A stretch of DNA of 13,754 nucleotides from the NCBI GenBank assembly GCA_023231105.1, contig JALNWB010000107.1:1-13754 (forward strand), given 5' to 3'. How positions within the stretch are numbered: the first letter of the stretch is position 1; every line of letters starts with the position of its first letter. Both the position numbers and the translations under genes were made by a program. Below the pieces are notes generated by a model. That model saw only the letters and a list, made by a program, of their open reading frames with translations, was not told where the DNA came from and made no database searches. Positions 7,189 to 13,754 of this stretch are shown here, one piece after another. The DNA comes from Ignavibacteriaceae bacterium. Lineage in GTDB: Bacteria; Bacteroidota; Ignavibacteria; Ignavibacteriales; Ignavibacteriaceae.

Positions 7189-8196
7189 ATGAACTTAATT
7201 GAAGTTACTTTAGGAATAAAGATCAGCGGAACCAGCATTGAATATGGCTTGGTTAACCGCATGGGAGAAATCGTTTTAGAAGAAGCGATTAAAATGCGCG
7301 GGAATGAATCTGCCGAAACGCTTTTCGAACGCTTACATAAACAGTTCTCTTCATCATATAAAAATTTCAAAGACACCTACAAACTGATGGGCATCGGCAT
7401 TGCGGCTCCCTGTGCAAATTATCATTCCGGTACCGTTGAAAATTCATCAAACTTAAATTGGGTAAAAGTTCCTGTTGTAGAAATTGCAAAAAAATATTGG
7501 GACGTCCCGATTGTTATTACAAATGATGCTAACGCTTCCGCCATTGGAGAATTGAAATACGGTAACGCGAAAAATTTTAAGAATTTTATTCAAATTACTC
7601 TTGGCTTAGGCTTAGGCAGCGGAATAGTCGCAGAAGGAAATCTCTTATACGGAAACGAAGGATTCGCCGGTGAAATCGGGCATACCATTATCGAACGGAA
7701 CGGAAGACATTGCGGATGCGGAAGAAAAGGCTGCCTTGAAACATATGTTTCAACAACGGGTTTGGTTAGAACCGCAATTGAGTTGCTTTCAAAATATAAT
7801 GAAGACAGTCTTTTACGAGAAGTTCCTTTAAATGATTTAACCGACAATTTAATTTTCAAAGCAGCGGAGATGGGTGACTCAATTGCGAATGAAACCTTTG
7901 AAGTAACCGGACGGATTTTTGGAGAAGCTCTTGCTAATACCGTTGCTTACTTTAGCCCGGAAGCAATTATTCTTACAGAAGGATTGGCGTTAGCAGGTGA
8001 TTTAATTATCAACCCAACCATCGCTTCAATGGAAAAAAATCTGTTAAGTATTTTTAAAGGGAAAGTAAAAATTTTAATCTCCGGTCTGCCGCAAGGTAAT
8101 GCTGCTATTTTGGGTGCGAGCGCTCTGATCTGGCACGAACTTCATATGCATAAAGTAAATATCAAACTTCAAACTTTAGAAAAAACAATAGTATAA
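7189..8196 (+). CDS. ROK family sugar kinase (glucokinase-like)
   Basis: This 335-residue cytoplasmic protein belongs to the ROK family, whose kinases phosphorylate glucose, fructose, GlcNAc or ManNAc with ATP. Visible motifs are a modified phosphate-1 loop (GIKISGTS, 9-16), the catalytic NDANASAIGE with D113, the phosphate-2 loop LGLGLGSGI (138-146), GNEGFAGEIGH (155-165) and the ROK zinc site H165, C175, C177 and C182 in HCGCGRKGCLE. No N-terminal DNA-binding helix-turn-helix is present, so it is an enzyme rather than a ROK repressor. Family loop 1 normally reads GxDxGGT; here the Asp is Lys11 and the first Gly is Ser13, which may reduce activity or change specificity. No good ribosome-binding site is seen. 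The next frame opens 2 bases after the stop, suggesting one operon with the secreted protein and symporter. Substrate is not predictable. Confidence 0.88.
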   Translation: MNLIEVTLGIKISGTSIEYGLVNRMGEIVLEEAIKMRGNESAETLFERLHKQFSSSYKNFKDTYKLMGIGIAAPCANYHSGTVENSSNLNWVKVPVVEIAKKYWDVPIVITNDANASAIGELKYGNAKNFKNFIQITLGLGLGSGIVAEGNLLYGNEGFAGEIGHTIIERNGRHCGCGRKGCLETYVSTTGLVRTAIELLSKYNEDSLLREVPLNDLTDNLIFKAAEMGDSIANETFEVTGRIFGEALANTVAYFSPEAIILTEGLALAGDLIINPTIASMEKNLLSIFKGKVKILISGLPQGNAAILGASALIWHELHMHKVNIKLQTLEKTIV

Positions 8197-8198
8197 AA

Positions 8199-8480
8199 GT
8201 GTTGCCACCGCAAAAAAATAGAACCGCTTTTCTCTCCCTCTTTGGGTGGTTGATTGTTTTTTCGATAACGATTTCGGCTCAATTTAATTTCCCAATTAAG
8301 TCCGGTAGAATTGTTTTTCACACTTATTCAGATTGGATGAATTGGGATGGCAAACTTTTTCTTTTTGATTTTGCCGTGAGATTATTTAAATACCATCACC
8401 TGGACGGATGTTCCAGGCGAAAAGCAAGAAGCTTATCAAATCTATGCAAGTCAATCCCCAATTACCAATGTGAAAGCTGA
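8199..8480 (+). pseudogene. N-terminal fragment of a secreted protein (signal peptide plus start of a propeller-like domain)
   Basis: This frame starts with GTG two bases after the kinase stop. A signal peptide is clear: K6/R8, a hydrophobic core FLSLFGWLIVFSITISA, then a probable cut before QF. The mature start, SGRIVFHTYSDWMNWDGKLF, looks like the first blade of a TolB/PD40-type beta-propeller. After LFDF, near 8375-8385, the frame loses sense and ends in a region that is clearly coding in frame 1. There, the stretch beginning DYLNTITWTDVPGE matches an Fn3-like domain. The fragment is therefore the 5' end of a gene broken by a frameshift, or more probably an internal deletion plus frameshift, joined to the C-terminal fragment that follows. 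Confidence 0.65.
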
Positions 8481-9621
8481 CGGTGTTGAACTTGTTAAAC
8501 TTGCTGTTTCCGAAGGTGTTCAGATGGTTGATCACGAATTGAAATATCCACTTGTTGAAAAAGATGTTTCTTATTACTATGCTGTTGTTTGTGTTGATAA
8601 CGCCGGAAATGAAAGTAACCCAGGTATAAGTGGAAAGGTTACTAACTTGGCAAAAGGTGTTGCCACCATTAATCCTACTGCGCCGATAAATTTCAAAGCA
8701 GACGGCGACTTAAGCGAATGGGCTGCAATAAAACCAATCAGAATGTTTCTTAGCGACGGATCAGGGCATCTTGCAGCGAATTTCAAAGTTGACGGTGATG
8801 CTGATCTTTCTCTAAATGCTTATTTAGCGGTTGATCAAGATAATCTTTACGTAGCATTTGATGTTACAGACGACATCGTTTCATTTAATCCTCTAAACGC
8901 TCCGTGGGAAAATGATACACCGGATTTATTTATCGGCTTATATAATCAATTAAGAGCTTCTCATACTTTCTATATGCGCGGGAATGAACCTGATTATCAT
9001 TTGCTCTTTGCAAAAGATAGATTCCTCTGCGGAAGACCCTGGGTTGATTCCTTACTTGTTCCCGGAGCAAATTATAACTGGAGTGAAAAATTTGCAAGCG
9101 GCTACAGTGTAGAAGCAAAAATTCCTTGGACTTTACTTGCCAGCATCGGCAGTGACAGCGTTTTCCATCCACAAGTCGGTATGAAAATTCCGATTGATTA
9201 TTCAATTAATGATGCCGATGCTACCGGTTCACGCGAAGGAATGTTAACGTTATCTAAATTAAACGATGATACTTCTTATGATCAAGCAATCTATTGGACT
9301 TATACTTGGATTGGTGATAAAACACCTGTTGATGTAAAAGATGAAGGAATTGTAGCGACATCTTTTTCGTTAGCGCAGAATTATCCAAATCCGTTTAATC
9401 CAACAACGCAAATAAAATATTCTATTCCTAAATCAAGTTTTGTTTCGTTAATAATATTTGATGTTTTAGGAAGAGAAGTTAGCACCTTGGTAAATCAAGC
9501 TCAAAACAATGGAACTTACACCGTGAGCTTTAATGCAGCTGCATTTTCAACCGGAGTTTATGTCTATAAATTAGAAGCCGGTGATTTTACGAGCATAAAA
9601 AAAATGTTATTAATCAAATAA
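8470..9621 (+). CDS. T9SS-sorted secreted protein with Fn3-like and CBM9-like carbohydrate-binding domains (5'-disrupted)
   Basis: Three parts are seen. First is the rest of an Fn3-like domain, whose true start lies upstream in the same frame at 8380 (ITWTDVPGEKQEAYQIYAS) directly after a TGA at 8377. Second, over about 70-290, is a CBM9-like fold: DGDLSEWAAI, AYLAVDQDNLYVAFDVTD, DTPDLFIGLY and a late VEAKIPWTLL strand. Third, from about 300, is a type A T9SS sorting domain: AQNYPNPFNPTTQIKYSIP, a VLGREVSTLV strand and a C-terminal KMLLIK. GTG at 8470 is only the first possible start and cuts through the Fn3 domain, so it is not a credible native start. Without a signal peptide this product could not be exported. 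The intact gene probably encoded a larger extracellular glycan-binding or glycan-active protein. A sequencing error is possible but would not explain the abrupt domain change. Confidence 0.8.
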   Translation: MKADGVELVKLAVSEGVQMVDHELKYPLVEKDVSYYYAVVCVDNAGNESNPGISGKVTNLAKGVATINPTAPINFKADGDLSEWAAIKPIRMFLSDGSGHLAANFKVDGDADLSLNAYLAVDQDNLYVAFDVTDDIVSFNPLNAPWENDTPDLFIGLYNQLRASHTFYMRGNEPDYHLLFAKDRFLCGRPWVDSLLVPGANYNWSEKFASGYSVEAKIPWTLLASIGSDSVFHPQVGMKIPIDYSINDADATGSREGMLTLSKLNDDTSYDQAIYWTYTWIGDKTPVDVKDEGIVATSFSLAQNYPNPFNPTTQIKYSIPKSSFVSLIIFDVLGREVSTLVNQAQNNGTYTVSFNAAAFSTGVYVYKLEAGDFTSIKKMLLIK

Positions 9622-9637
9622 GTATCTCCCTAACTTG

Positions 9638-9672
9638 AGAGCGGTATTTTTCTTTTAATACCGCTCTTTCTA
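9638..9672 (+). terminator. Strong rho-independent terminator after the T9SS gene
   Basis: AGAGCGGTATT (9638-9648) pairs perfectly with AATACCGCTCT (9657-9667) around an 8-base T-rich loop, followed by TTCTACATTT. It lies 16 bases after the stop and separates the kinase/secreted-protein unit from the symporter gene, which therefore probably has its own promoter. Confidence 0.85.
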
Positions 9673-9715
9673 CATTTAAACAGAAAATATTTTTCATTTC
9701 ATTAAAGAGAAAAGT

Positions 9716-11497
9716 ATGCAGCTAACCTATATTGATTTTTTCGTTATTGCCCTTTATTTTGCAATTAATTTGGGCATAGGATTACTTCTAAGAAAAAAAG
9801 CAACCGCAAACGTAAGTGAGTTTTTCGTGTCAGGCGGAAAAGCCACATGGTGGTTAGCGGGAACCTCAATGGTTGCAACTACTTTTGCCGCCGATACCCC
9901 GTTAGTTGTTTCCGGATTAATTGCAAGAAACGGAATTGCCGGAAACTGGATTTGGTGGAACATGGTTTTCAGCGGAATGCTTACGGTGTTTTTCTTTGCC
10001 AAGCTATGGCGCCGCGCCGGTGTTTTAACCGATGTTGAGTTTGCTGAAATTCGGTATAGCGGTAAACCGGCTTCTTTTCTTAGAGGATTCCGCGCTATTT
10101 ATCTTGGGCTTCCAATCAACTTAATTATTATGGGATGGGTTAATCTTGCCATTGTAAAAATCATGATGCTGGTGCTCGGAGTTTCCAAAGTTGAAGCGCT
10201 GTTTATTGCAATCGGAATTATGTTTTTAACCGCTGCAATATCAACGTTATCAGGTCTATGGGGAGTTTTGTGGACAGACTTATTCCAATTCTTTTTGAAA
10301 ATGGGAATGGTAATTGCCTTAGCTGTTTTTGCAGTAGCAAAAGTCGGCGGATTAGATTCACTTGTTACGCAACTTCATCAAGTTGATGCGACACGCCATA
10401 GCCAGGGCTCTATTCTCGCATTTATTCCCGATTTAAATTCTACCTGGATGCCGATGATAACCTTCTTCTGCTTTATTGCGGTAAACTGGTGGGCAAGCTG
10501 GTATCCCGGCGCTGAACCCGGCGGCGGCGGATATATTGCTCAAAGAATTTATTCCGCTAAAGATGAAAAAAATTCTTTGCTTGCAACATTATGGTTTAAC
10601 GTCGCTCATTATGCCTTGCGTCCCTGGCCCTGGATTATTGTTGGATTAGTTGCCGTCGTTAGATTTCAAAATGATGCTTCCTTCCGTGGAGACCCGGAAA
10701 CAGGATATATCAGAATAATGATAGAAGACCTTCCTATTTATTTACGAGGTTTAATGCTTGCCGCTTTTGCGGCTGCTTATATGTCAACGATCGGCACGCA
10801 TTTAAATTGGGGCGCAAGTTATTTGGTGAATGATGTTTATAAAAGATTTATCAAAAAAGATAAATCACAAAAACATTACATAAAATTTTCTCAAGTAATC
10901 ACTATGACGTTGATGATCCTTTCTGCGATCGTAACGTTTTATATGGATTCCATTGCCGGCGCCTGGCAGTTTTTAATTGCTGTTGGCGCGGGAACGGGTT
11001 TGGTATTTATTCTTCGCTGGTTCTGGTGGAGAATAAATGCTTGGAGCGAAATCTCCGCAATGATTGCGGCGTTTCTCACTTCTCTTTATTTGCAGTTTGT
11101 TGTCGGACTTTCGGAAAGCAAGCCTATTGAATTTGCATGGATATTACTTATCACCGTTGCAGTTACTACAACTACCTGGATAACCGTTACCTTCCTTACC
11201 AAACCGGAGCCCATGGAAAAACTTATTTCATTTTATAAACGTGTAAGACCAAATCCAACTTTTTGGAAACCGGTTGCTAAATTTGTCCCGGAAGTTGTTC
11301 CGCAAAAAGATGGAATATTTAATTTTTCTAATTGGATTGCAGGTATTACTTTAATTTACACTACTCTTTTTGGCGTTGGAAAAGTAATTTTGGGAAACAC
11401 TTTTTTAGGCATTGGTTTAATTGCTGTTGGCATTGCTTCCGGCGTTTTCATCTATTGGAATATGAATAAAAAAGGTTGGCAGTTTTTTTCTAATTGA
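9716..11497 (+). CDS. Sodium:solute symporter, SSS family
   Basis: This 593-residue inner-membrane protein has roughly 13 hydrophobic helices and no signal peptide, as expected for SSS (SSF) transporters that couple Na+ entry to uptake of sugars, amino acids or organic acids. Family signatures are the N-terminal segment after helix 1, SEFFVSGGKATWWLAGTSM (34-52), continuing to TFAADTPLVVSG; the Trp-rich WWASWYPGAEPGGGGYIAQR near 258; and the AAYMSTIGTHLNWGASYLVN segment near 355, typical of helix 8 with its Na+-site residues. Length is normal. AAAGAGAAAAG just before ATG is a weak ribosome-binding site. It follows a sugar kinase and a carbohydrate-binding secreted protein, so a sugar substrate is the best guess, although SSS substrates cannot be read from sequence. 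Flanking terminators make it a separate transcription unit. Confidence 0.9.
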   Translation: MQLTYIDFFVIALYFAINLGIGLLLRKKATANVSEFFVSGGKATWWLAGTSMVATTFAADTPLVVSGLIARNGIAGNWIWWNMVFSGMLTVFFFAKLWRRAGVLTDVEFAEIRYSGKPASFLRGFRAIYLGLPINLIIMGWVNLAIVKIMMLVLGVSKVEALFIAIGIMFLTAAISTLSGLWGVLWTDLFQFFLKMGMVIALAVFAVAKVGGLDSLVTQLHQVDATRHSQGSILAFIPDLNSTWMPMITFFCFIAVNWWASWYPGAEPGGGGYIAQRIYSAKDEKNSLLATLWFNVAHYALRPWPWIIVGLVAVVRFQNDASFRGDPETGYIRIMIEDLPIYLRGLMLAAFAAAYMSTIGTHLNWGASYLVNDVYKRFIKKDKSQKHYIKFSQVITMTLMILSAIVTFYMDSIAGAWQFLIAVGAGTGLVFILRWFWWRINAWSEISAMIAAFLTSLYLQFVVGLSESKPIEFAWILLITVAVTTTTWITVTFLTKPEPMEKLISFYKRVRPNPTFWKPVAKFVPEVVPQKDGIFNFSNWIAGITLIYTTLFGVGKVILGNTFLGIGLIAVGIASGVFIYWNMNKKGWQFFSN

Positions 11498-11501
11498 TAC
11501 G

Positions 11502-11545
11502 AAATGTGGAGACTTGCCATGGCAAGTCTCTACATTTTTATTCTG
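11502..11545 (+). terminator. Long-stem terminator after the symporter gene
   Basis: Bases 11502-11519 pair with 11520-11537. The centre GAGACTTGCC/GGCAAGTCTC is perfect, there is one G-T pair, and ACATT/AATGT extends the stem, giving an 18-bp stem with almost no loop. A T-rich tract (TTTTTATT) follows. The near-perfect GTAGAGACTTGCC-type palindrome looks like a dispersed repeat that has been adopted as a terminator. Confidence 0.8.
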
Positions 11546-11548
11546 TGA

Positions 11549-11564
11549 ATTTACGTACGTAAAT
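11549..11564. promoter_or_regulatory. Perfect 16-bp palindrome upstream of the two-component operon
   Basis: ATTTACGTACGTAAAT is fully self-complementary and ends 25 bases before the histidine kinase start codon. It has no T tract, so it is not a terminator. Position and symmetry suit a dimeric regulator, perhaps autoregulation. LytTR regulators usually bind direct repeats, however, so the neighbouring response regulator is not an obvious ligand. Confidence 0.45.
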
Positions 11565-11589
11565 AGTTTTATTAGGAATTTTGTAGAAT

Positions 11590-12402
11590 ATGATAAAAGG
11601 TTCAAAAGAGGTTTTGCTTAAAAAAAACATTCTTCTTAAAGATAAAATTTCCGAATTGCAGGTAATGCAATCTATCTTAAAGAATGTTGTTTCATATGAG
11701 AAAGAGCAGAATCAGCTTAAGTCCAAATTTATTGCTACTGCAGCGCATGAGTTGAGAACGCCGCTAACCACTATCTTGAACTCTGCTGAGTTCCTCAATC
11801 TGGTTGGACAAAATTGCAATGAGCAAAAATTTTACGAACACATTGGAAAGATTCAAAATTCTGTTTCACAATTACGCGAGTTGTTCGAAGACGTATTAAC
11901 CATTACAAAAATTGAGATCGGACAATCGCAAATAACTAATTCTATTTTTAATTTAGAACAGCTTTGTACAGAAGTAATTAAAGAGTTAAAAACTCTTTAT
12001 AATAATCATCCTATCAAATTGAAATACCTTTTACACCAAAAAGAAATTATACAGGATAAGAACCTGTTGCGCCACGTAATAATGAATTTGCTTTCCAACG
12101 CGTGTAAGTATTCTTCTACGGGAGACCAAATTTATTTGGAAGTTTCTCCCAGCGGGGAAATGTTTATGTTAAGCGTTGAGGATAAAGGTTCAGGTATTTC
12201 AAAAGAAGATCAGAAAAATATTTTTGAACCTTTTGTGCGCGGTAAAAATAAAGAAGAAAAATTGGGAACCGGATTAGGATTAACAATTGTAAAAAAGATT
12301 GTTGAACTCCTCAATGGAAACATCAGTCTTTTCAGCGAAGAAAATATTGGAACCACCGTAACGATTTTTCTTCCGTTTGATGACGATGAAGAAAATCAAT
12401 AG
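11590..12402 (+). CDS. Soluble sensor-less histidine kinase (HisKA-HATPase_c)
   Basis: This 270-residue protein contains only a short N-terminal coiled-coil (about 5-45) and the transmitter core. The H box is AAHELRTPLTT with phospho-acceptor H53; the N box is NLLSNACKYS (N166, N170). G1 is VEDKGSGI (D198, G200, G202), the F box is IFEPF, and G2 is GTGLGL (226-231). There is no PAS, GAF, HAMP, membrane segment or signal peptide, so any input must come from another protein or from the coiled-coil. It autophosphorylates on His and should pass phosphate to the response regulator that starts 5 bases after its stop. The start is preceded by AGGA at 11574-11577, a rather long 12-base spacing. No other in-frame upstream start seems better. 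The upstream palindrome may control the pair. Confidence 0.9.
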   Translation: MIKGSKEVLLKKNILLKDKISELQVMQSILKNVVSYEKEQNQLKSKFIATAAHELRTPLTTILNSAEFLNLVGQNCNEQKFYEHIGKIQNSVSQLRELFEDVLTITKIEIGQSQITNSIFNLEQLCTEVIKELKTLYNNHPIKLKYLLHQKEIIQDKNLLRHVIMNLLSNACKYSSTGDQIYLEVSPSGEMFMLSVEDKGSGISKEDQKNIFEPFVRGKNKEEKLGTGLGLTIVKKIVELLNGNISLFSEENIGTTVTIFLPFDDDEENQ

Positions 12403-12407
12403 TCGCT

Positions 12408-13175
12408 ATGGCAAAAATTTTAATTATAGATGACGAACTTTCTATCAGAACCGGCGTTAAAGATTTGCTGGAACTGAAAGGATATACTGTCTTTACTGCA
12501 AAGTCGGGTGAAGAAGGAATCAAGTTGGCGCTTAAAAATCAGCCCGATTTAATTCTCTGCGATATTATCATGCCTAAAACCGACGGTTATGCTGTTCTAA
12601 AAGAAATTAGAGCCAATCCGAAAACTACACTGACTCCTTTCATCTTTCTTACTTCAAAATCCGATATGTCGGAGCTCCGTTACGGAATGGAACTAGGCGC
12701 TGATGATTATATTTCCAAACCTTTTTTTGCGAACGATCTCTTCAAATCAATCGAAACAAGATTGAACAAGCAAAAAATTATCTCAGCACGCTTATCTGCT
12801 AAAACAAAAAAGCCGATTCAACAACCGGGCGAGCAGCCATTTAACGATTACATTTTTGTAATGGTTGGTAACCAAATGGAGTTTTTGAAGATCCCGCAGA
12901 TAGAATGCGTTACTGCTTTTGGCGAATACACAAACGTCTATCTTGAAGGGGGAAAGAAATTAATTGTAAGAAAATTTTTAAAAGAATGGGAAGCGTTTCT
13001 CCCGAAGAATATTTTTCTGCGTATTCATCGCTCAACAATCATCAATCTTGAATATGTTGAAAAGATCGAGAAGTTTTTCAAACGGTCGTTCATCGTTCAT
13101 TTGAAGAATATCAAACAGCCGTTTATCATTAGTCAAAGGTACAGCACAAAACTAAGGGCAAAGAATTTGTTTTAG
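12408..13175 (+). CDS. Response regulator, REC-LytTR
   Basis: This 255-residue cytoplasmic regulator has a receiver domain at 1-122 with acidic pocket D8-D9, phospho-acceptor D52 (ILCDIIMP), switch T82 (FLTSKSD) and K104 (SKPF). A linker leads to a LytTR DNA-binding domain (about 150-255) with the family pattern FLKIPQIECVTAFGEYTNVY, a RKFLKEWEAFLP helix and FLRIHRSTIINLEYVEKIEK. LytTR proteins bind pairs of short direct repeats and usually control secretion, surface or stress genes. No Shine-Dalgarno is present; the start follows the kinase stop by 5 bases, so translational coupling is likely. Pairing with a HisKA-type soluble kinase is less usual than with LytS/His_kinase partners. Targets are not identifiable here. 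Confidence 0.92.
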   Translation: MAKILIIDDELSIRTGVKDLLELKGYTVFTAKSGEEGIKLALKNQPDLILCDIIMPKTDGYAVLKEIRANPKTTLTPFIFLTSKSDMSELRYGMELGADDYISKPFFANDLFKSIETRLNKQKIISARLSAKTKKPIQQPGEQPFNDYIFVMVGNQMEFLKIPQIECVTAFGEYTNVYLEGGKKLIVRKFLKEWEAFLPKNIFLRIHRSTIINLEYVEKIEKFFKRSFIVHLKNIKQPFIISQRYSTKLRAKNLF

Positions 13176-13195
13176 TTTAGATTTTGCCTGAAAAG

Positions 13196-13232
13196 AAAAA
13201 GCCCAACTTGTTTTAACAGCGTTGGGCTTTTT
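13196..13232. terminator. Bidirectional terminator between convergent genes
   Basis: AAAAAGCCCAAC (13196-13207) pairs perfectly with GTTGGGCTTTTT (13221-13232), loop of 13 bases. The A and T tracts provide a U-run on both strands. It lies 20 bases after the response regulator and 20 bases beyond the convergent minus-strand gene, and should end both transcripts. Confidence 0.88.
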
Positions 13233-13252
13233 AGCATAATTACTTCTTCAAT

Positions 13253-13753
13253 CTAAGAGTGAACTTCCGGCGTATCATTATTAACTTTAATTGGTTTTCT
13301 AAAAAGAACTATTGATAAAACCGTTACCATAATTATTCCGACAACAACGTAAATAATCCATAATGGGAATTCAGACGGAGAGACTTTTTCTTTCCACTCT
13401 TTAATTCTGTTATCGAGAGAATCTTTATTCGCTTCAGAGATCATTTTGTCGTTCAAAAGATATGGAAGCCATTTTGGTTCAACTTCTTTGAACCAGAGCG
13501 AATCGACAAACAATGCATATGTTTTGTCCGATTCATCTTTCCCTTTTACTCCATAATTTTTTATTTCATCTTGCACGAACGAAGAAATACTATTCGTGAA
13601 TTCGTCACCGGATTTAAATTGGAGTAAGTGAATATTCTTCTTTTCAAAAATATTATAAACTCTCTCCCAAACTTGATCATCAATTTGTTGTTTCCATTCG
13701 TCGAAAAGATTGTTAATCTGGTTTACTTCTGTTGCTTGTTGTTTACTCTGCAA
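13253..13753 (-). CDS. Hypothetical protein with C-terminal membrane anchor, N-terminus beyond window
   Basis: I do not recognise this protein. The frame is open to the right edge, and the first codon that could start it (TTG at 13753) is only the last one visible, so the true start is probably outside. The visible 166 residues are hydrophilic and helical up to about 127, with many charged residues and Trp in EW/KW contexts. One membrane helix follows (about 130-150, LWIIYVVVGIIMVTVLSIVLF), then a short polar tail, RKPIKVNNDTPEVHS. The positive residues after the helix (RKPIK) suggest the tail is cytoplasmic, leaving the main part outside, if this is a single-pass protein. The gene converges on the two-component operon and shares its terminator. 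Confidence 0.7.
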   Translation of the reverse strand: MQSKQQATEVNQINNLFDEWKQQIDDQVWERVYNIFEKKNIHLLQFKSGDEFTNSISSFVQDEIKNYGVKGKDESDKTYALFVDSLWFKEVEPKWLPYLLNDKMISEANKDSLDNRIKEWKEKVSPSEFPLWIIYVVVGIIMVTVLSIVLFRKPIKVNNDTPEVHS

Positions 13754-13754
13754 A

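Noticed and set aside
7590..10038. Minus-strand frames at 7590-7859, 8577-8786, 8930-9205 and 9754-10002, and plus-strand frame 9847-10038
   Set aside because: They overlap the kinase, T9SS protein and symporter coding regions and show no domain features.

Overview
The window looks like part of a chromosome from the Ignavibacteria/Bacteroidota-Chlorobi group. The strongest clue is a C-terminal type IX secretion (Por) sorting domain containing NYPNPFNPTTQI, on an Fn3/carbohydrate-binding secreted protein. Low GC, several genes without a clear Shine-Dalgarno sequence, an ORF6N gene and a REP-like 'agccctgaaagggcg' repeat agree with this. The assignment is inference; no rRNA or marker gene is present.

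Left part, 1-5190, accessory in character and visibly AT-richer by eye. A very long minus-strand frame runs without a stop from 4134 off the left edge (at least 1378 codons). It encodes an N-terminal calcineurin-like metallophosphoesterase, a central NACHT/STAND-type P-loop NTPase and a long alpha-helical repeat region. This effector-switch-sensor layout is typical of bacterial NLR-like antiphage proteins and is the most notable item here. Upstream, on the same strand, is an ORF6N-domain gene bracketed by two diverged ~80-bp direct repeats, each carrying a conserved hairpin centred on CGAATTCG.

Middle part, 5190-7188. A REP-like palindrome cluster (5225-5417) is followed by a bidirectional hairpin terminator and a minus-strand gene for an unrecognised helical 235-aa protein with a proline-rich tail. 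About 970 bp without a convincing gene then hold a roughly ten-copy 21-bp tandem repeat (a degenerate 7-residue coding-like periodicity), two plus-strand terminator-like hairpins and a 7-bp simple repeat.

Right part, 7189-11545, is a plus-strand carbohydrate-use cluster: a ROK-family sugar kinase, a disrupted secreted T9SS protein (N-terminal and C-terminal fragments in different frames) and an SSS-family sodium:solute symporter, with strong terminators after the second and third. The likely logic is binding or processing of a glycan outside the cell, Na+-coupled uptake and phosphorylation, but the substrate is not visible.

The end, 11549-13754, holds a two-gene signalling operon: a soluble HisKA-type histidine kinase with no sensor domain and a REC-LytTR response regulator, preceded by a perfect 16-bp palindrome. 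A shared terminator separates it from a convergent, edge-truncated gene for a protein with one C-terminal membrane segment.
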